This document shows, piece after piece, positions 39,580 through 48,289 of a stretch of DNA of 64,000 nucleotides. How positions within the stretch are numbered: position 1 is the first letter of the stretch; every line of letters begins with the position of its first letter. This stretch comes from Novosphingobium huizhouense (GTDB taxonomy: Bacteria > Pseudomonadota > Alphaproteobacteria > Sphingomonadales > Sphingomonadaceae). The position numbers were made by a program, and so were the translations under genes. A model generated the notes under the pieces. It searched no databases. It saw only the letters and a program-made list of their open reading frames with translations, and was not told the origin of the DNA. Location: positions 158,147 to 222,146 of the forward strand of contig NZ_JAILXZ010000004.1 of the NCBI RefSeq assembly GCF_020179475.1, in the 5' to 3' direction.

Positions 39580-41163
39580 GTGACGCTCGCGACCGTCACC
39601 GGAGCGAAGGGCATGGTCACCGCGCCGCATTACCTTGCGGCAGAGGCGGGGCTTTCGGTCCTTCAAGACGGTGGATGCGCGATCGAGGCGACGGTGGCCG
39701 TGCAGGCCTGCCTGGCGGTAGTCTATCCGCACATGACCGGCATCGGCGGGGATGGCTTCTGGGTCATTGCCGAGCCGGACGGAAAGGTTCACGGCATTCA
39801 CGGCTGTGGCAGTGCGGCTGCGATGGCTACGCTCGAGCTGTACGATGGGCTAGACGCGGTGCCCTTCCGCGGGCCGCTTGCCGCCAACACCGTCGCCGGC
39901 ACGATCTCGGCGTGGGAAGCGGCGCTCGCCAGCGACCACGGCAAGCTCCCGCTCGCGCGCCTGCTGCGCGATGCCATTGCCCATGCCGAAGCGGGGGTTT
40001 CGGTTACTGCCGGCCATGCCGCGCTGGCTGCGAGCAAAGGCCCCGAGCTGCGCGTGCAGCCGGGCGCCTATGCCGCGACGTTCGAGCCCGAAGGGCGCCC
40101 CTTGCGCGAAGGCGACGTGCTGCGTCAGCCGCTCCTCGCGCAGACCTTGCGCCGCCTGTGCGAGGAAGGTCTTGCCAGCTTCTATACCGGCGCGCTCGCC
40201 AAGGACATCGCCGCCGATCTCGCCGCGCTGGGAAGCCCGGTCTCCGCCGACGACCTCACGGCCCACGCGGCTACGCGGCCCGAGCCGCTGACCACCCGTT
40301 TGCGCGATGCGCAACTGTGGAACAGCGCACCGCCGACGCAAGGGGCGGCCTCGCTGCTGATCCTCGCCCTGTTTGACCGGCTTGCCGCGGGCGCGGCAAA
40401 TGGCTTCGATCACGTCCACGGACTAGTCGAGGCGACAAAACAGGCGTTCCTGCTGCGCGACGCGCACCTCGGCGATCCGGCGTGGAGTCCGTTCGACTGG
40501 CAGGCCTTGCTGTCGGACGCGCCCGCGCTCGATGCCCTGGCAGCGAAGATCGATCCGGCGCAGGCATTGCCCTGGCCGCAGCCGGCGCAATGGGGCGATA
40601 CCTGCTGGTTCGGCGCCGCCGATACGCAAGGGCGCGTCGTCAGCGCGATCCAGTCGACCTACTTCGAATTCGGCTCGGGGCTGGTCCTGCCGGGGACGGG
40701 GATCACCTGGCAGAACCGGGGCAGCAGCTTCCGCCTTGCCGAGGAAGGCTGGAACGCGCTCAAGCCCGGCCGCAAGCCGTTCCATACGCTCAACCCAGCG
40801 CTCGCGCGGTTCGACGATGGCCGGGTCATGGCCTATGGCACGATGGGCGGCGAAGGCCAGCCGCAGACACAGGCCGCGCTGTTCAGCCGCTATGCCCGCT
40901 TCGGCAGCGACCTGCAGGCGGCGATCTCCGCCCCGCGCTGGTTGCTGGGCCGGACCTGGGGCGACCAGTCGACCACGCTGAAGCTCGAGGACGGTTTCGA
41001 CGAAGGGCTTTACACCGCACTCGCGGCCGCCGGGCACCAGGTTGAACGGGTCGGAGCGCTGACCGCGACGATGGGGCATGCTGGCGCGATCGTCCGCCAT
41101 GCCGACGGCCGGCTCGAAGGCGCGACCGATCCGCGCAGCGACGGGAAGGTGGCGGCATGGTAG
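39580..41163 (+). CDS. hpxW: HpxW-like oxamate amidohydrolase (gamma-glutamyltransferase family)
   Basis: The 527-residue Ntn-hydrolase precursor should cleave itself before Thr341 (WGDTCWFGAADTQGRVVS), the catalytic nucleophile of the mature enzyme. The following QSTYFEFGSGLVLPGTGITW matches HpxW rather than glutathione-degrading transpeptidases, and there is no signal peptide. HpxW hydrolyses oxamate to oxalate and ammonia in Klebsiella. The start is GTG 39580, four bases after the preceding gene. The last seven bases overlap allC. Confidence 0.88.
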   Translation: MTLATVTGAKGMVTAPHYLAAEAGLSVLQDGGCAIEATVAVQACLAVVYPHMTGIGGDGFWVIAEPDGKVHGIHGCGSAAAMATLELYDGLDAVPFRGPLAANTVAGTISAWEAALASDHGKLPLARLLRDAIAHAEAGVSVTAGHAALAASKGPELRVQPGAYAATFEPEGRPLREGDVLRQPLLAQTLRRLCEEGLASFYTGALAKDIAADLAALGSPVSADDLTAHAATRPEPLTTRLRDAQLWNSAPPTQGAASLLILALFDRLAAGAANGFDHVHGLVEATKQAFLLRDAHLGDPAWSPFDWQALLSDAPALDALAAKIDPAQALPWPQPAQWGDTCWFGAADTQGRVVSAIQSTYFEFGSGLVLPGTGITWQNRGSSFRLAEEGWNALKPGRKPFHTLNPALARFDDGRVMAYGTMGGEGQPQTQAALFSRYARFGSDLQAAISAPRWLLGRTWGDQSTTLKLEDGFDEGLYTALAAAGHQVERVGALTATMGHAGAIVRHADGRLEGATDPRSDGKVAAW

Positions 41164-42407
41164 CGCATGTCGTCCAGGCAGGCGGCGCCCGAGCCGTCGC
41201 GCGCTGCGATGCGCTCGCCCGCCCGCCGTACAGCGACAGCGCCCACGGTCTTACCCGCACCTGGCTCTCTCCCGCCTTCACCGCCACGCAGGAGCGCATC
41301 GCGCGCTGGATGGAGCAGGCGGGCATGACCGTCTCGCGCGATCCGGCAACGAACCTCGTCGGCCGCTACGAAGGCGCCGATCCCGCCGCGCCGGCCCTGC
41401 TGGTCGGCAGTCACATCGACAGCGTGCATGGCGCCGGTGCCTACGACGGCCCGCTCGGCGTGTTGCTCGCGATCGAAGCGGTCGCCGCGCTGCATGCAGC
41501 GGGCAAGCGCTACCGCTTTCCGATCGAGGTGATCGCGTTCGGCGACGAGGAAGGCTCGCGCTTTCCCGCCGCCATGCTCACCAGCCGCGCCGTTGCCGGC
41601 ACGCTCGATCCCGCCGCGCTCGATGTCCGCGATCGCGATGGCGTGGCGCTCGGCGATCTCGTCGATCTCGCGGCCTATCCCGCCGCCGCCCGCGCGCCCG
41701 GTTCGGTGCTCGCCTATCTCGAGGCGCATATCGAGCAAGGGCCGGTGCTCGAAGCGCAGGGGCTCGCGGTGGGCACCGTCACCGGCATCGCCGCGCAGAT
41801 GCGCTACGAGGTCGAACTGGTCGGCAGCGCGGGGCATGCCGGGACCACCGCGATGGGTCTGCGGCGCGATGCAGTGGCCGGCATGGCGGAGATGGTTCTG
41901 GTCGCCGAAACCGTCGCCCGGGACAGCCTGGGGGACGTTGTGGCGACGGTAGGTGTCGTTCAGGTACCTTTAGGTGCCGCCAATGTCATCGCCGGAAAAT
42001 GCGCCTTCACGCTCGATGTCCGCGCCGGCTCGGACGCCCGGCGCGACCGTGCGGCCGACGAAATCCTGCGTCTTTTCCGGCAGATAGCCGATTCGCGCGA
42101 CCTCGGCCTCGCGGTGCGCAAGGTCCATGACCTGCCTGCCAGCCCCTGCGCGCCCGCGCTGATGGACCTGCTCGACGTCGCGACCCGTTCTGCCGGCCAC
42201 AAGCCCTTCCGCCTCGTCTCGGGCGCGGGCCACGACGCGATGATCATGGCCGCGCTCTGCCCCACCGCGATGCTGTTCGTGCGCTGCCGGGGCGGGGTGA
42301 GCCACAATCCTGCCGAACATGTCGATCCGGTCGACGCCGAAGTGGCGCTGCGGGTCATGCTCGGCTTCATCGACCGTCTGGGAGCTGTCCATCATGCCGC
42401 CGCTTGA
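41157..42407 (+). CDS. allC: Allantoate amidohydrolase (M20 family)
   Basis: The 416-residue metal hydrolase has family motifs LLVGSHIDSVHGAGAYDGPLG (metal ligands; shown in part), EVIAFGDEEGSRFP, LEAHIEQGPVLE, GSAGHAGTTAMGLRRDA (dimerisation domain) and SGAGHDAMIMA. The fold is shared with N-carbamoyl amino acid amidohydrolases and ureidoglycolate hydrolases. Its position between hpxW and pucG argues for allantoate, giving ureidoglycine plus ammonia and carbon dioxide. UAH-type ureidoglycolate activity is the alternative. Confidence 0.88.
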   Translation: MVAHVVQAGGARAVARCDALARPPYSDSAHGLTRTWLSPAFTATQERIARWMEQAGMTVSRDPATNLVGRYEGADPAAPALLVGSHIDSVHGAGAYDGPLGVLLAIEAVAALHAAGKRYRFPIEVIAFGDEEGSRFPAAMLTSRAVAGTLDPAALDVRDRDGVALGDLVDLAAYPAAARAPGSVLAYLEAHIEQGPVLEAQGLAVGTVTGIAAQMRYEVELVGSAGHAGTTAMGLRRDAVAGMAEMVLVAETVARDSLGDVVATVGVVQVPLGAANVIAGKCAFTLDVRAGSDARRDRAADEILRLFRQIADSRDLGLAVRKVHDLPASPCAPALMDLLDVATRSAGHKPFRLVSGAGHDAMIMAALCPTAMLFVRCRGGVSHNPAEHVDPVDAEVALRVMLGFIDRLGAVHHAAA

Positions 42408-43635
42408 TCCGACCCTGTTCGGCGACATCGACCCGCCGCAGCGCCTGCTGATGGGGCCGGGACCGGTCAACGCGCATCCTCGCGTGCTGCGGGCGATGGC
42501 GGCCGATCTGCTCGGCCAGTTCGATCCCGAGATGACCGGGTTCATGAACCAGGTCATGGCGCTCTACCGCCCGGTTTTCGGCACGCAGAACCAGTGGACC
42601 ATGCTGATCGACGGCACCGCCCGCGCCGCGATCGAGGCTTCGCTCGTCAGCCTGGTCGAGCCGGGCGAGACGGTGCTGGTGGTCAACTTCGGCCGCTTCG
42701 GCCTGCTCCTGACCGAAATCCTCGCCCGCATCGGCGCGAAGATCGAGACGGTGAGCGCGCCGTGGGGCGAAGTCGTGCCGCTCGACGCGATTGCCGAAGC
42801 GATCGAGAGCTTCGGGCCGAAGGTCGTGGCGAGCGTCCACGGCGACACCTCCACCACGATGGCGCAGCCGCTGGAAGGGCTGGGCGCGCTGTGCCGGGCG
42901 GCGGGCGCGTATCTCTATGTCGATGCCTGCGCGACGCTGGGCGGCATGGAGATCGCGGCGGACCGCTGGGGCGTCGATATCGTGACCGGCGGCCTGCAGA
43001 AGTGCCTCGGCGGGCCGTCGGGCTCCGCCCCGATCACCATTTCCGACCGCGCCGCGGAGCGCATCTTCGCGCGGCGGCACGTCGAGCAGGGCATTCGCCG
43101 CGCCGACATCGTGGATGGCGCAGGCCCCCGGATTCCGTCCAACTACTTCGATCTGGCGATGATCATGGACTACTGGTCGGAAAAGCGCCTCAACCACCAC
43201 ACCGAGGCGACCTCGATGCTCTACGCCGCGCGCGAATGCGCCCGCGTCGCGCTGGGCGAGGGGCTCGAGGCGCGCTTTGCCCGCCACCGCAAGGCGGGGG
43301 CGGCGATGACCGCCGGCGCGCGGGCGCTGGGCCTCGTCGTCTATGGCGACGATGCGCACCGCATGACCAACGTCACCGGCGTGTACATTCCCGCAGGTAT
43401 CGATGGCGAAGCTGTGCGCACGATGATGCGCGAGAACTTCGAGATCGAGATCGGCACCGCCTTCGGAGCGCTGCAGGGCAAGATCTGGCGGCTGGGCGCG
43501 ATGGGCTACAACGCGATGAAGCACAAGGTGCTGCTGACGCTCGGCGCGCTCGAAACCTGCCTGAAGGCGCAAGGGTTCAGCCTTCCGCTCGGCGAGGCGG
43601 TACCCGCAGCGCTGGCGGCGTGGGAGGTGGCGTGA
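42394..43635 (+). CDS. pucG: (S)-Ureidoglycine--glyoxylate aminotransferase
   Basis: The 413-residue class V PLP enzyme starts at ATG 42394, overlapping allC by 14 bases. Motifs are LLMGPGPVNAHPRVLRAM, VHGDTSTTMAQPLEG, YVDACATLGGMEI, and the PLP-lysine in TGGLQKCLGGPSGSAP. It belongs to the alanine/serine-glyoxylate transaminase group. In this setting it should convert ureidoglycine and glyoxylate to oxalurate and glycine, as PucG of Bacillus does. Oxalurate is then the substrate for the hpx genes. Confidence 0.87.
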   Translation: MPPLDPTLFGDIDPPQRLLMGPGPVNAHPRVLRAMAADLLGQFDPEMTGFMNQVMALYRPVFGTQNQWTMLIDGTARAAIEASLVSLVEPGETVLVVNFGRFGLLLTEILARIGAKIETVSAPWGEVVPLDAIAEAIESFGPKVVASVHGDTSTTMAQPLEGLGALCRAAGAYLYVDACATLGGMEIAADRWGVDIVTGGLQKCLGGPSGSAPITISDRAAERIFARRHVEQGIRRADIVDGAGPRIPSNYFDLAMIMDYWSEKRLNHHTEATSMLYAARECARVALGEGLEARFARHRKAGAAMTAGARALGLVVYGDDAHRMTNVTGVYIPAGIDGEAVRTMMRENFEIEIGTAFGALQGKIWRLGAMGYNAMKHKVLLTLGALETCLKAQGFSLPLGEAVPAALAAWEVA

Positions 43636-44534
43636 AGCCCCAGCGCGATCTCGTCGGCTATGGCGCCACCCCGCCGCAGGCCGCCTGGCCCGGCGGCGCG
43701 CGGGTGGCCGTGCAGGTCGTGATCAATTACGAGGAAGGCGCGGAGAATTCCGTGCTCAACGGGGACAAGGGGTCGGAAGCGTTCCTGTCCGACATGGTCG
43801 GCGCCGCCTCGCACCCGGCGCGCGCGATGGCGATGGAGAGCCTCTACGAATACGGCAGCCGCGCCGGCTTCTGGCGCCTCCACCGCCTGTTCAGCGAGCG
43901 GCGCGTGCCGGTGACGGTGTTCGGCGTGGCGGCGGCGATGGAAATGAACCCGGCGGCCGTGGAAGCGATGCTTGCCGCCGACTGGGAGATCGCCAGCCAC
44001 GGCTATCGCTGGATCGACTACCAGTATGTGCCCGAGGACATCGAGCGCGAGCATATCGCCCGCGCGATCGAAGTGCACACGCATGTGACCGGCAGCCGCC
44101 CGCTCGGCTGGTATCAGGGGCGGACCTCGCCCAACACTGCGCGCCTAGTCGTGGAGGAAGGCGGCTTTCTCTACGATGCCGACAGCTACGCCGACGACGT
44201 GCCCTACTGGGATGTGCGCCACGGCAAGCCGCAGCTGATCGTGCCCTATTCGCTCGACGCCAACGACATGAAGATGGTCGCGCTTAACGGCTTTACCGAA
44301 GGCGAGCAGTTCTTCCGCTACTTGCGCGACACCTTCGAGCAGCTGCGCGAGGAAGGCGGGCGGATGATGTCGATCGGGCTTCACGGCCGCATCGCAGGGC
44401 GTCCGGCGCGTGCCCGCGCTGTCGCCCGGTTCCTCGACCATGTGATCGCCAGCGGCGATGCCTGGATCGCCCGCCGGATCGACATCGCGCGGCACTGGAC
44501 CGACCTTCACCCTTATGCGGCAGGCGCGGCATGA
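43632..44534 (+). CDS. puuE: Allantoinase PuuE (polysaccharide-deacetylase family)
   Basis: The 300-residue protein is a metal-independent allantoinase related to polysaccharide deacetylases. Signatures are RDLVGYGATPPQAAWPGGAR, VVINYEEGAENSVLNGD, SHGYRWIDYQYV, GWYQGRTSPNTARLVVEEGG and DSYADDVPYW. It opens the hydantoin ring of allantoin to allantoate. GTG 43632 overlaps the pucG stop by four bases, and the stop overlaps hpxZ likewise. Confidence 0.95.
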   Translation: MKPQRDLVGYGATPPQAAWPGGARVAVQVVINYEEGAENSVLNGDKGSEAFLSDMVGAASHPARAMAMESLYEYGSRAGFWRLHRLFSERRVPVTVFGVAAAMEMNPAAVEAMLAADWEIASHGYRWIDYQYVPEDIEREHIARAIEVHTHVTGSRPLGWYQGRTSPNTARLVVEEGGFLYDADSYADDVPYWDVRHGKPQLIVPYSLDANDMKMVALNGFTEGEQFFRYLRDTFEQLREEGGRMMSIGLHGRIAGRPARARAVARFLDHVIASGDAWIARRIDIARHWTDLHPYAAGAA

Positions 44535-44911
44535 CGATCGACGAGCCCGCCTTGCTGGCCGAAGTGACCGCGGCGTTCTACGCCTATGAAGCTGCGCTTA
44601 TGGCCGATGACATCCCGGCGATGGACGCGCTCTTCCACGATGCGCCGACGACCAACCGTTTCGGCGTGGGCGAAGTGCTGTGGGGGATCGAGGCGATCCG
44701 CGCGTTCCGCAAGGGGCGCGGCGGATCGCCGCAGCGGCGGCTCGGCCACGTGGCCATCACCGTCTATGGCGACCGCTTCGCCACCACCGACGCCGAATTC
44801 TTCCGCCAAGGCGCGGAGCGGCGCGGCCGGCAGTCGCAGGCCTGGGTCAAGTTCGACGACGGCTGGAAGGTCGTTTCCGCGCACGTGAGCCTCGAAGGGA
44901 CGACCTCGTGA
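44531..44911 (+). CDS. hpxZ: HpxZ-like protein (DUF3225, NTF2 fold)
   Basis: This 126-residue protein has a single SnoaL/NTF2-like domain: EVTAAFYAYEAALMADDIPA, DAPTTNRFGVGEVLWGIEAI, RLGHVAITVYGDRFATTDAEF and GRQSQAWVKFDDGWKVVSAHVS (parts shown). HpxZ accompanies HpxW, HpxX and HpxY in oxalurate use, with no proven activity. All four hpx-type genes are present in this window but scattered among allantoin genes. Confidence 0.87.
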   Translation: MTIDEPALLAEVTAAFYAYEAALMADDIPAMDALFHDAPTTNRFGVGEVLWGIEAIRAFRKGRGGSPQRRLGHVAITVYGDRFATTDAEFFRQGAERRGRQSQAWVKFDDGWKVVSAHVSLEGTTS

Positions 44912-45348
44912 CCGCGCTGTTCGAGCACAGCCCCTGGGTCGAAGCGAGCGCCGATGCACTGCCATCGACCGGCAACCGCCACGCCGATCTGATGGCGGTG
45001 GTCCACGCCGCCTCGCCCGACGAGCAGCTCGCGCTGATCCGCGCGCACCCGGAGCTCGCCGGGAAAGCGGCGATCGATCGCACGCTTACTGCAGCTTCGG
45101 CCGCCGAGCAGGCGAGCGCCGGGCTCGACCGGCTGAGCGAGGCGGAGTTCGCCCGGTTCCACGCGCTCAACGCCGCCTATCGCGAGCGCTTCGACTTCCC
45201 CTTCATCATCTGCGTCCGCCTGACCGACAAGGCCGGCATTCTCGCCGCAATGGAGCGGCGCCTGCGCAACGACCGCGAAACCGAGATCGCCACCGCGCTG
45301 GCGCAGATCGGCGAGATCGTCCGCCTTCGGCTGGAGGACCAGGCATGA
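44908..45348 (+). CDS. uraD: OHCU decarboxylase
   Basis: The 146-residue protein is short for the family but contains the conserved blocks. They are SPWVEASAD, LIRAHPELAGKAAID, and EFARFHALNAAYRERFDFPF followed by IICVRL. It decarboxylates 2-oxo-4-hydroxy-4-carboxy-5-ureidoimidazoline to (S)-allantoin. The helix that usually carries the proposed catalytic His lies near the N-terminus. The start is GTG 44908 in a four-base overlap; an upstream start would run into hpxZ. Confidence 0.93.
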   Translation: MTALFEHSPWVEASADALPSTGNRHADLMAVVHAASPDEQLALIRAHPELAGKAAIDRTLTAASAAEQASAGLDRLSEAEFARFHALNAAYRERFDFPFIICVRLTDKAGILAAMERRLRNDRETEIATALAQIGEIVRLRLEDQA

Positions 45349-46544
45349 CCTTCGACCTGCTCGAATGGCTGAATCTTGCGATCCGCTGGTTCCACCTGAC
45401 CGCGGGCATCGCCTGGATCGGCTCGTCGTTCTACTTCGTCTGGCTCGACAACCATCTCGTGCCGCCGAAGCAGGGTGATGCCTCGGGAGAGGTCTGGTCG
45501 GTCCACGGCGGCGGCTTCTACCACAAGCAGAAGTACCAGGTGGCCCCGGCGCACATGCCCGAGGACCTGCACTGGTTCAAATGGGAGGCCTACACCACCT
45601 GGATCACCGGCTTCCTGATGCTGGTGCTGGTCTACTACGTGGGCGCGGAGAGCCTGCTGATCGATCCCGCCAAGGCGCGGATGACGACTTCGGACGCGAT
45701 CATGCTGGGGCTCGGATCGCTGCTGGCGGGATGGGGCTTCTACGACACCGCCTGCCGTTCGCCGCTGGGCAGGGACAACCGCGTCCTCGGGCTCGTCTGG
45801 TTCGCGTTCCTGCTGTTTGCCGCCTGGTTCCTGAACTGGGTGTTCAATGCGCGCGGGGCCTACCTGCATGTCGGCGCGATCATGGGCACGGCGATGGTCG
45901 GCAACGTGTTCTTCGTGATCATCCCCAACCAGCGCAAGGTCGTTGCCGCGCTGATGGCGGGGCGCGAGCCCGATCCTGCGCTGGGCAAGGCCGCCAAGCA
46001 GCGCTCGCTCCACAACAACTACATGACGCTGCCGGTGCTGTTCATCATGATCAGCCACCACTACCCGATGACCTATGGCGCGGCGCGGCCCTGGCTGGTG
46101 CTGGCGCTGGTCGGGCTGACCGGCGTCGCCGTGCGCCACGTGTTCAACTTGCGCCACCGCGGCGCGCCGACCGGCCGGGCCACGCTGGTGGCAGGCGCCA
46201 TGGTGCTGGTCATGGTGACCTACGTTTCGGCCGAAAAGCTGACGCTGCCGGCCGAGGCCAAGGCCGCCGAGGCGGATGCGGCGCCTGCGAATTACGCCAG
46301 CGTCCAGCCGCTGTTCGCCAGGCACTGCATCGCCTGCCACGCGGAGCACCCGGCCAATGCCGCGTTCACCGCGCCGCCGCTGGGGGTCGAGCTCGACAGC
46401 TACGAGCATGTGCGCATCTATGCGCCCCGGGTGAAGAAGGTTGCAGTCGACAGCGAGATCATGCCGCTCGGCAACACGACCGGCATGACCCGCGCGGAAC
46501 GCGACACGATCGGCCGCTGGATCGCGGCGGGAGCCCCGCAATGA
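45345..46544 (+). CDS. puuD: Membrane urate oxidase (urate hydroxylase PuuD) with cytochrome c domain
   Basis: The 399-residue protein has about eight membrane segments in its first 290 residues (LAIRWFHLTAGIAWIGSSFY, WLVLALVGLTGVAVRHVF). A cytochrome c domain with heme motif C328-I-A-C331-H332 follows. PuuD turns urate into 5-hydroxyisourate and passes electrons to the respiratory chain instead of making hydrogen peroxide. Internal His residues in the first helices and in NNYMTLPVLFIMISHHYPMT (split) likely bind cofactors. It overlaps uraD and uraH by four bases each. Confidence 0.95.
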   Translation: MTFDLLEWLNLAIRWFHLTAGIAWIGSSFYFVWLDNHLVPPKQGDASGEVWSVHGGGFYHKQKYQVAPAHMPEDLHWFKWEAYTTWITGFLMLVLVYYVGAESLLIDPAKARMTTSDAIMLGLGSLLAGWGFYDTACRSPLGRDNRVLGLVWFAFLLFAAWFLNWVFNARGAYLHVGAIMGTAMVGNVFFVIIPNQRKVVAALMAGREPDPALGKAAKQRSLHNNYMTLPVLFIMISHHYPMTYGAARPWLVLALVGLTGVAVRHVFNLRHRGAPTGRATLVAGAMVLVMVTYVSAEKLTLPAEAKAAEADAAPANYASVQPLFARHCIACHAEHPANAAFTAPPLGVELDSYEHVRIYAPRVKKVAVDSEIMPLGNTTGMTRAERDTIGRWIAAGAPQ

Positions 46545-46870
46545 GCACGCTTTCGACCCATGTCCTCGACACGATGCACGGTCGACCCGCCGCCGGCGTC
46601 AGGCTGCGGCTGGAGGATGCCTTCGGCGTAACCCTGTTCACCGGGGAGACCAATGCCGACGGGCGCTGCCCCGGCATGCCCGAACTGCCGCCGGGGCGTT
46701 ATGCCCTGACCTTCGAGGTTGCCGTCTACTTTGCGGGCGCAGGTGTCACGCTGCCCGATCCGCCGTTCCTCGACGACGTGCGGATCGCCTTCGGGATGGC
46801 CGAGGCTGGGCATTATCACGTGGCGCTGCTCGTCTCGCCCTTCGCCTATTCGACCTATCGGGGCAGCTGA
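46541..46870 (+). CDS. uraH: 5-Hydroxyisourate hydrolase (transthyretin-like)
   Basis: The 109-residue enzyme opens 5-hydroxyisourate to OHCU. It begins LSTHVLDTMHGRPAAGVRL with the catalytic His, contains GRCPGMPELPPGRYALTFE, and ends with the diagnostic YRGS. The start overlaps puuD. It completes the PuuD-UraH-UraD triple encoded in consecutive genes. Confidence 0.97.
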   Translation: MSTLSTHVLDTMHGRPAAGVRLRLEDAFGVTLFTGETNADGRCPGMPELPPGRYALTFEVAVYFAGAGVTLPDPPFLDDVRIAFGMAEAGHYHVALLVSPFAYSTYRGS

Positions 46871-46873
46871 GGC

Positions 46874-48289
46874 ATGGCGGTGCGCTTCGTTCTCGACGGG
46901 CAGGTGGTGGAAATCGCCGAGCCCGATCCGACCGGGACCCTGCTCGAATATCTGCGCGGACCGCTGCGCCGCACCGGCACCAAGGAAGGCTGCGCCGAAG
47001 GCGATTGCGGCGCGTGCACCGTGCTCGTCGGCGAAGCGGCGGGCGAGCGGGTCGCATGGCGCGCGGTCAATGCCTGCATCCTGTTCCTGCCGATGATCCA
47101 CGGCAAGGCGCTGATGACGGTCGAGAGCCTGTCGCGCGGCGGTAGTCTTAACCCGCTGCAAGCCTGCATGGCCGGCAACGGCGCGTCGCAGTGCGGCTTC
47201 TGCACGCCGGGCTTCGTCATGTCGCTGCACGGCCGCGCGATCGGCGCGCTCGGTTGCGAGTTGCCGGTGGCGGACGTGATCGCCGGCAACCTGTGCCGCT
47301 GCACCGGCTATGGTCCGATCCTCGAAGCGGGCGAGAAGGTCGCGAGCCTGGCACAGGACGACAGCGCGACGCTGGCCGCGCTGCGGGCGCTTGGCGCAGA
47401 TGACGCGAGCGGCGTCTTCGGCGCGCGCCGTTGGTTCGCTCCTCGCTCGTCGGACGAACTCGCCGCTCTGCTGGCCGAACACCCGCAAGCGCGGATCGTG
47501 GCCGGGGCGACCGATGTCGGGCTGTGGGTGACCAAGGGCCTGCGCGAACTCGATACGCTGGTCTTCATCAGCGATGTGGCAGACCTGAGGGCCATCGAAG
47601 AGAGCGACGCGGGCGCGCGGCTGGGCGCAGGCGTGCGCTATGCCGAGGCCCATCCGGCGCTGGCGCGGCTGCACCCTAACCTTGGCGAGCTCGTCCGCCG
47701 CATCGGCGGCTTGCAGGTGCGCAATTCGGCGACCGTCTGCGGCAATATCGCCAATGGCTCGCCGATCGGCGATGGTCCGCCCGCGCTGATCGCGCTCGGC
47801 GCCGAACTGACCCTGCGCGGGCCCGAAGGGCGCCGGACGATCGCGCTCGAGGACTATTTCCTCGGCTACGGCAAGCAGGATCGCCGCGGGGGCGAATACG
47901 TCGAAAGCGTGTTCGTGCCGCGCCCCGGTGCGGCTACGCGCGTGCACATTTCCAAGCTTTCGCGCCGCTTCGACAGCGACATCACTGCGGTGCTCGGCGC
48001 GTTTGCACTGACCGTCGAGGCGGGCACGGTCGTCGCCGCGCGCGTGGCCTTCGGCGGCATGGCCGCGACGCCGCGGCGCGCGCCCGCCTGCGAGGCGGCG
48101 CTGGTGGGCCAGCCGTTCGACGAAGCGACCATCGCGTCCGCCGCCGCTGCGCTGGGCGAAGACTTTGCGCCGCTGACCGACGTTCGCGGCAGCGCCGCCT
48201 ATCGCGTCGAAGCCGCCAGGGCGCTGCTGTGGCGGCTGTGGCATCGCGAACAGGGCGTGGCCGTCTCGGTGCTGGAGATCGCCGGATGA
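46874..48289 (+). CDS. xdhA: Xanthine dehydrogenase small subunit
   Basis: The 471-residue subunit carries two 2Fe-2S clusters and FAD. The first cluster site is GCAEGDCGACTVLVG, the second QCGFCTPGFVMSLHG plus CRCTGYGPI (about residues 35-150). FAD-binding motifs are RIVAGATDVGLWVTKG and CGNIANGSPIGDGPPALIAL, and the C-terminal CO-dehydrogenase flavoprotein domain ends it. With XdhB and XdhC it oxidises hypoxanthine and xanthine to urate. Confidence 0.96.
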   Translation: MAVRFVLDGQVVEIAEPDPTGTLLEYLRGPLRRTGTKEGCAEGDCGACTVLVGEAAGERVAWRAVNACILFLPMIHGKALMTVESLSRGGSLNPLQACMAGNGASQCGFCTPGFVMSLHGRAIGALGCELPVADVIAGNLCRCTGYGPILEAGEKVASLAQDDSATLAALRALGADDASGVFGARRWFAPRSSDELAALLAEHPQARIVAGATDVGLWVTKGLRELDTLVFISDVADLRAIEESDAGARLGAGVRYAEAHPALARLHPNLGELVRRIGGLQVRNSATVCGNIANGSPIGDGPPALIALGAELTLRGPEGRRTIALEDYFLGYGKQDRRGGEYVESVFVPRPGAATRVHISKLSRRFDSDITAVLGAFALTVEAGTVVAARVAFGGMAATPRRAPACEAALVGQPFDEATIASAAAALGEDFAPLTDVRGSAAYRVEAARALLWRLWHREQGVAVSVLEIAG

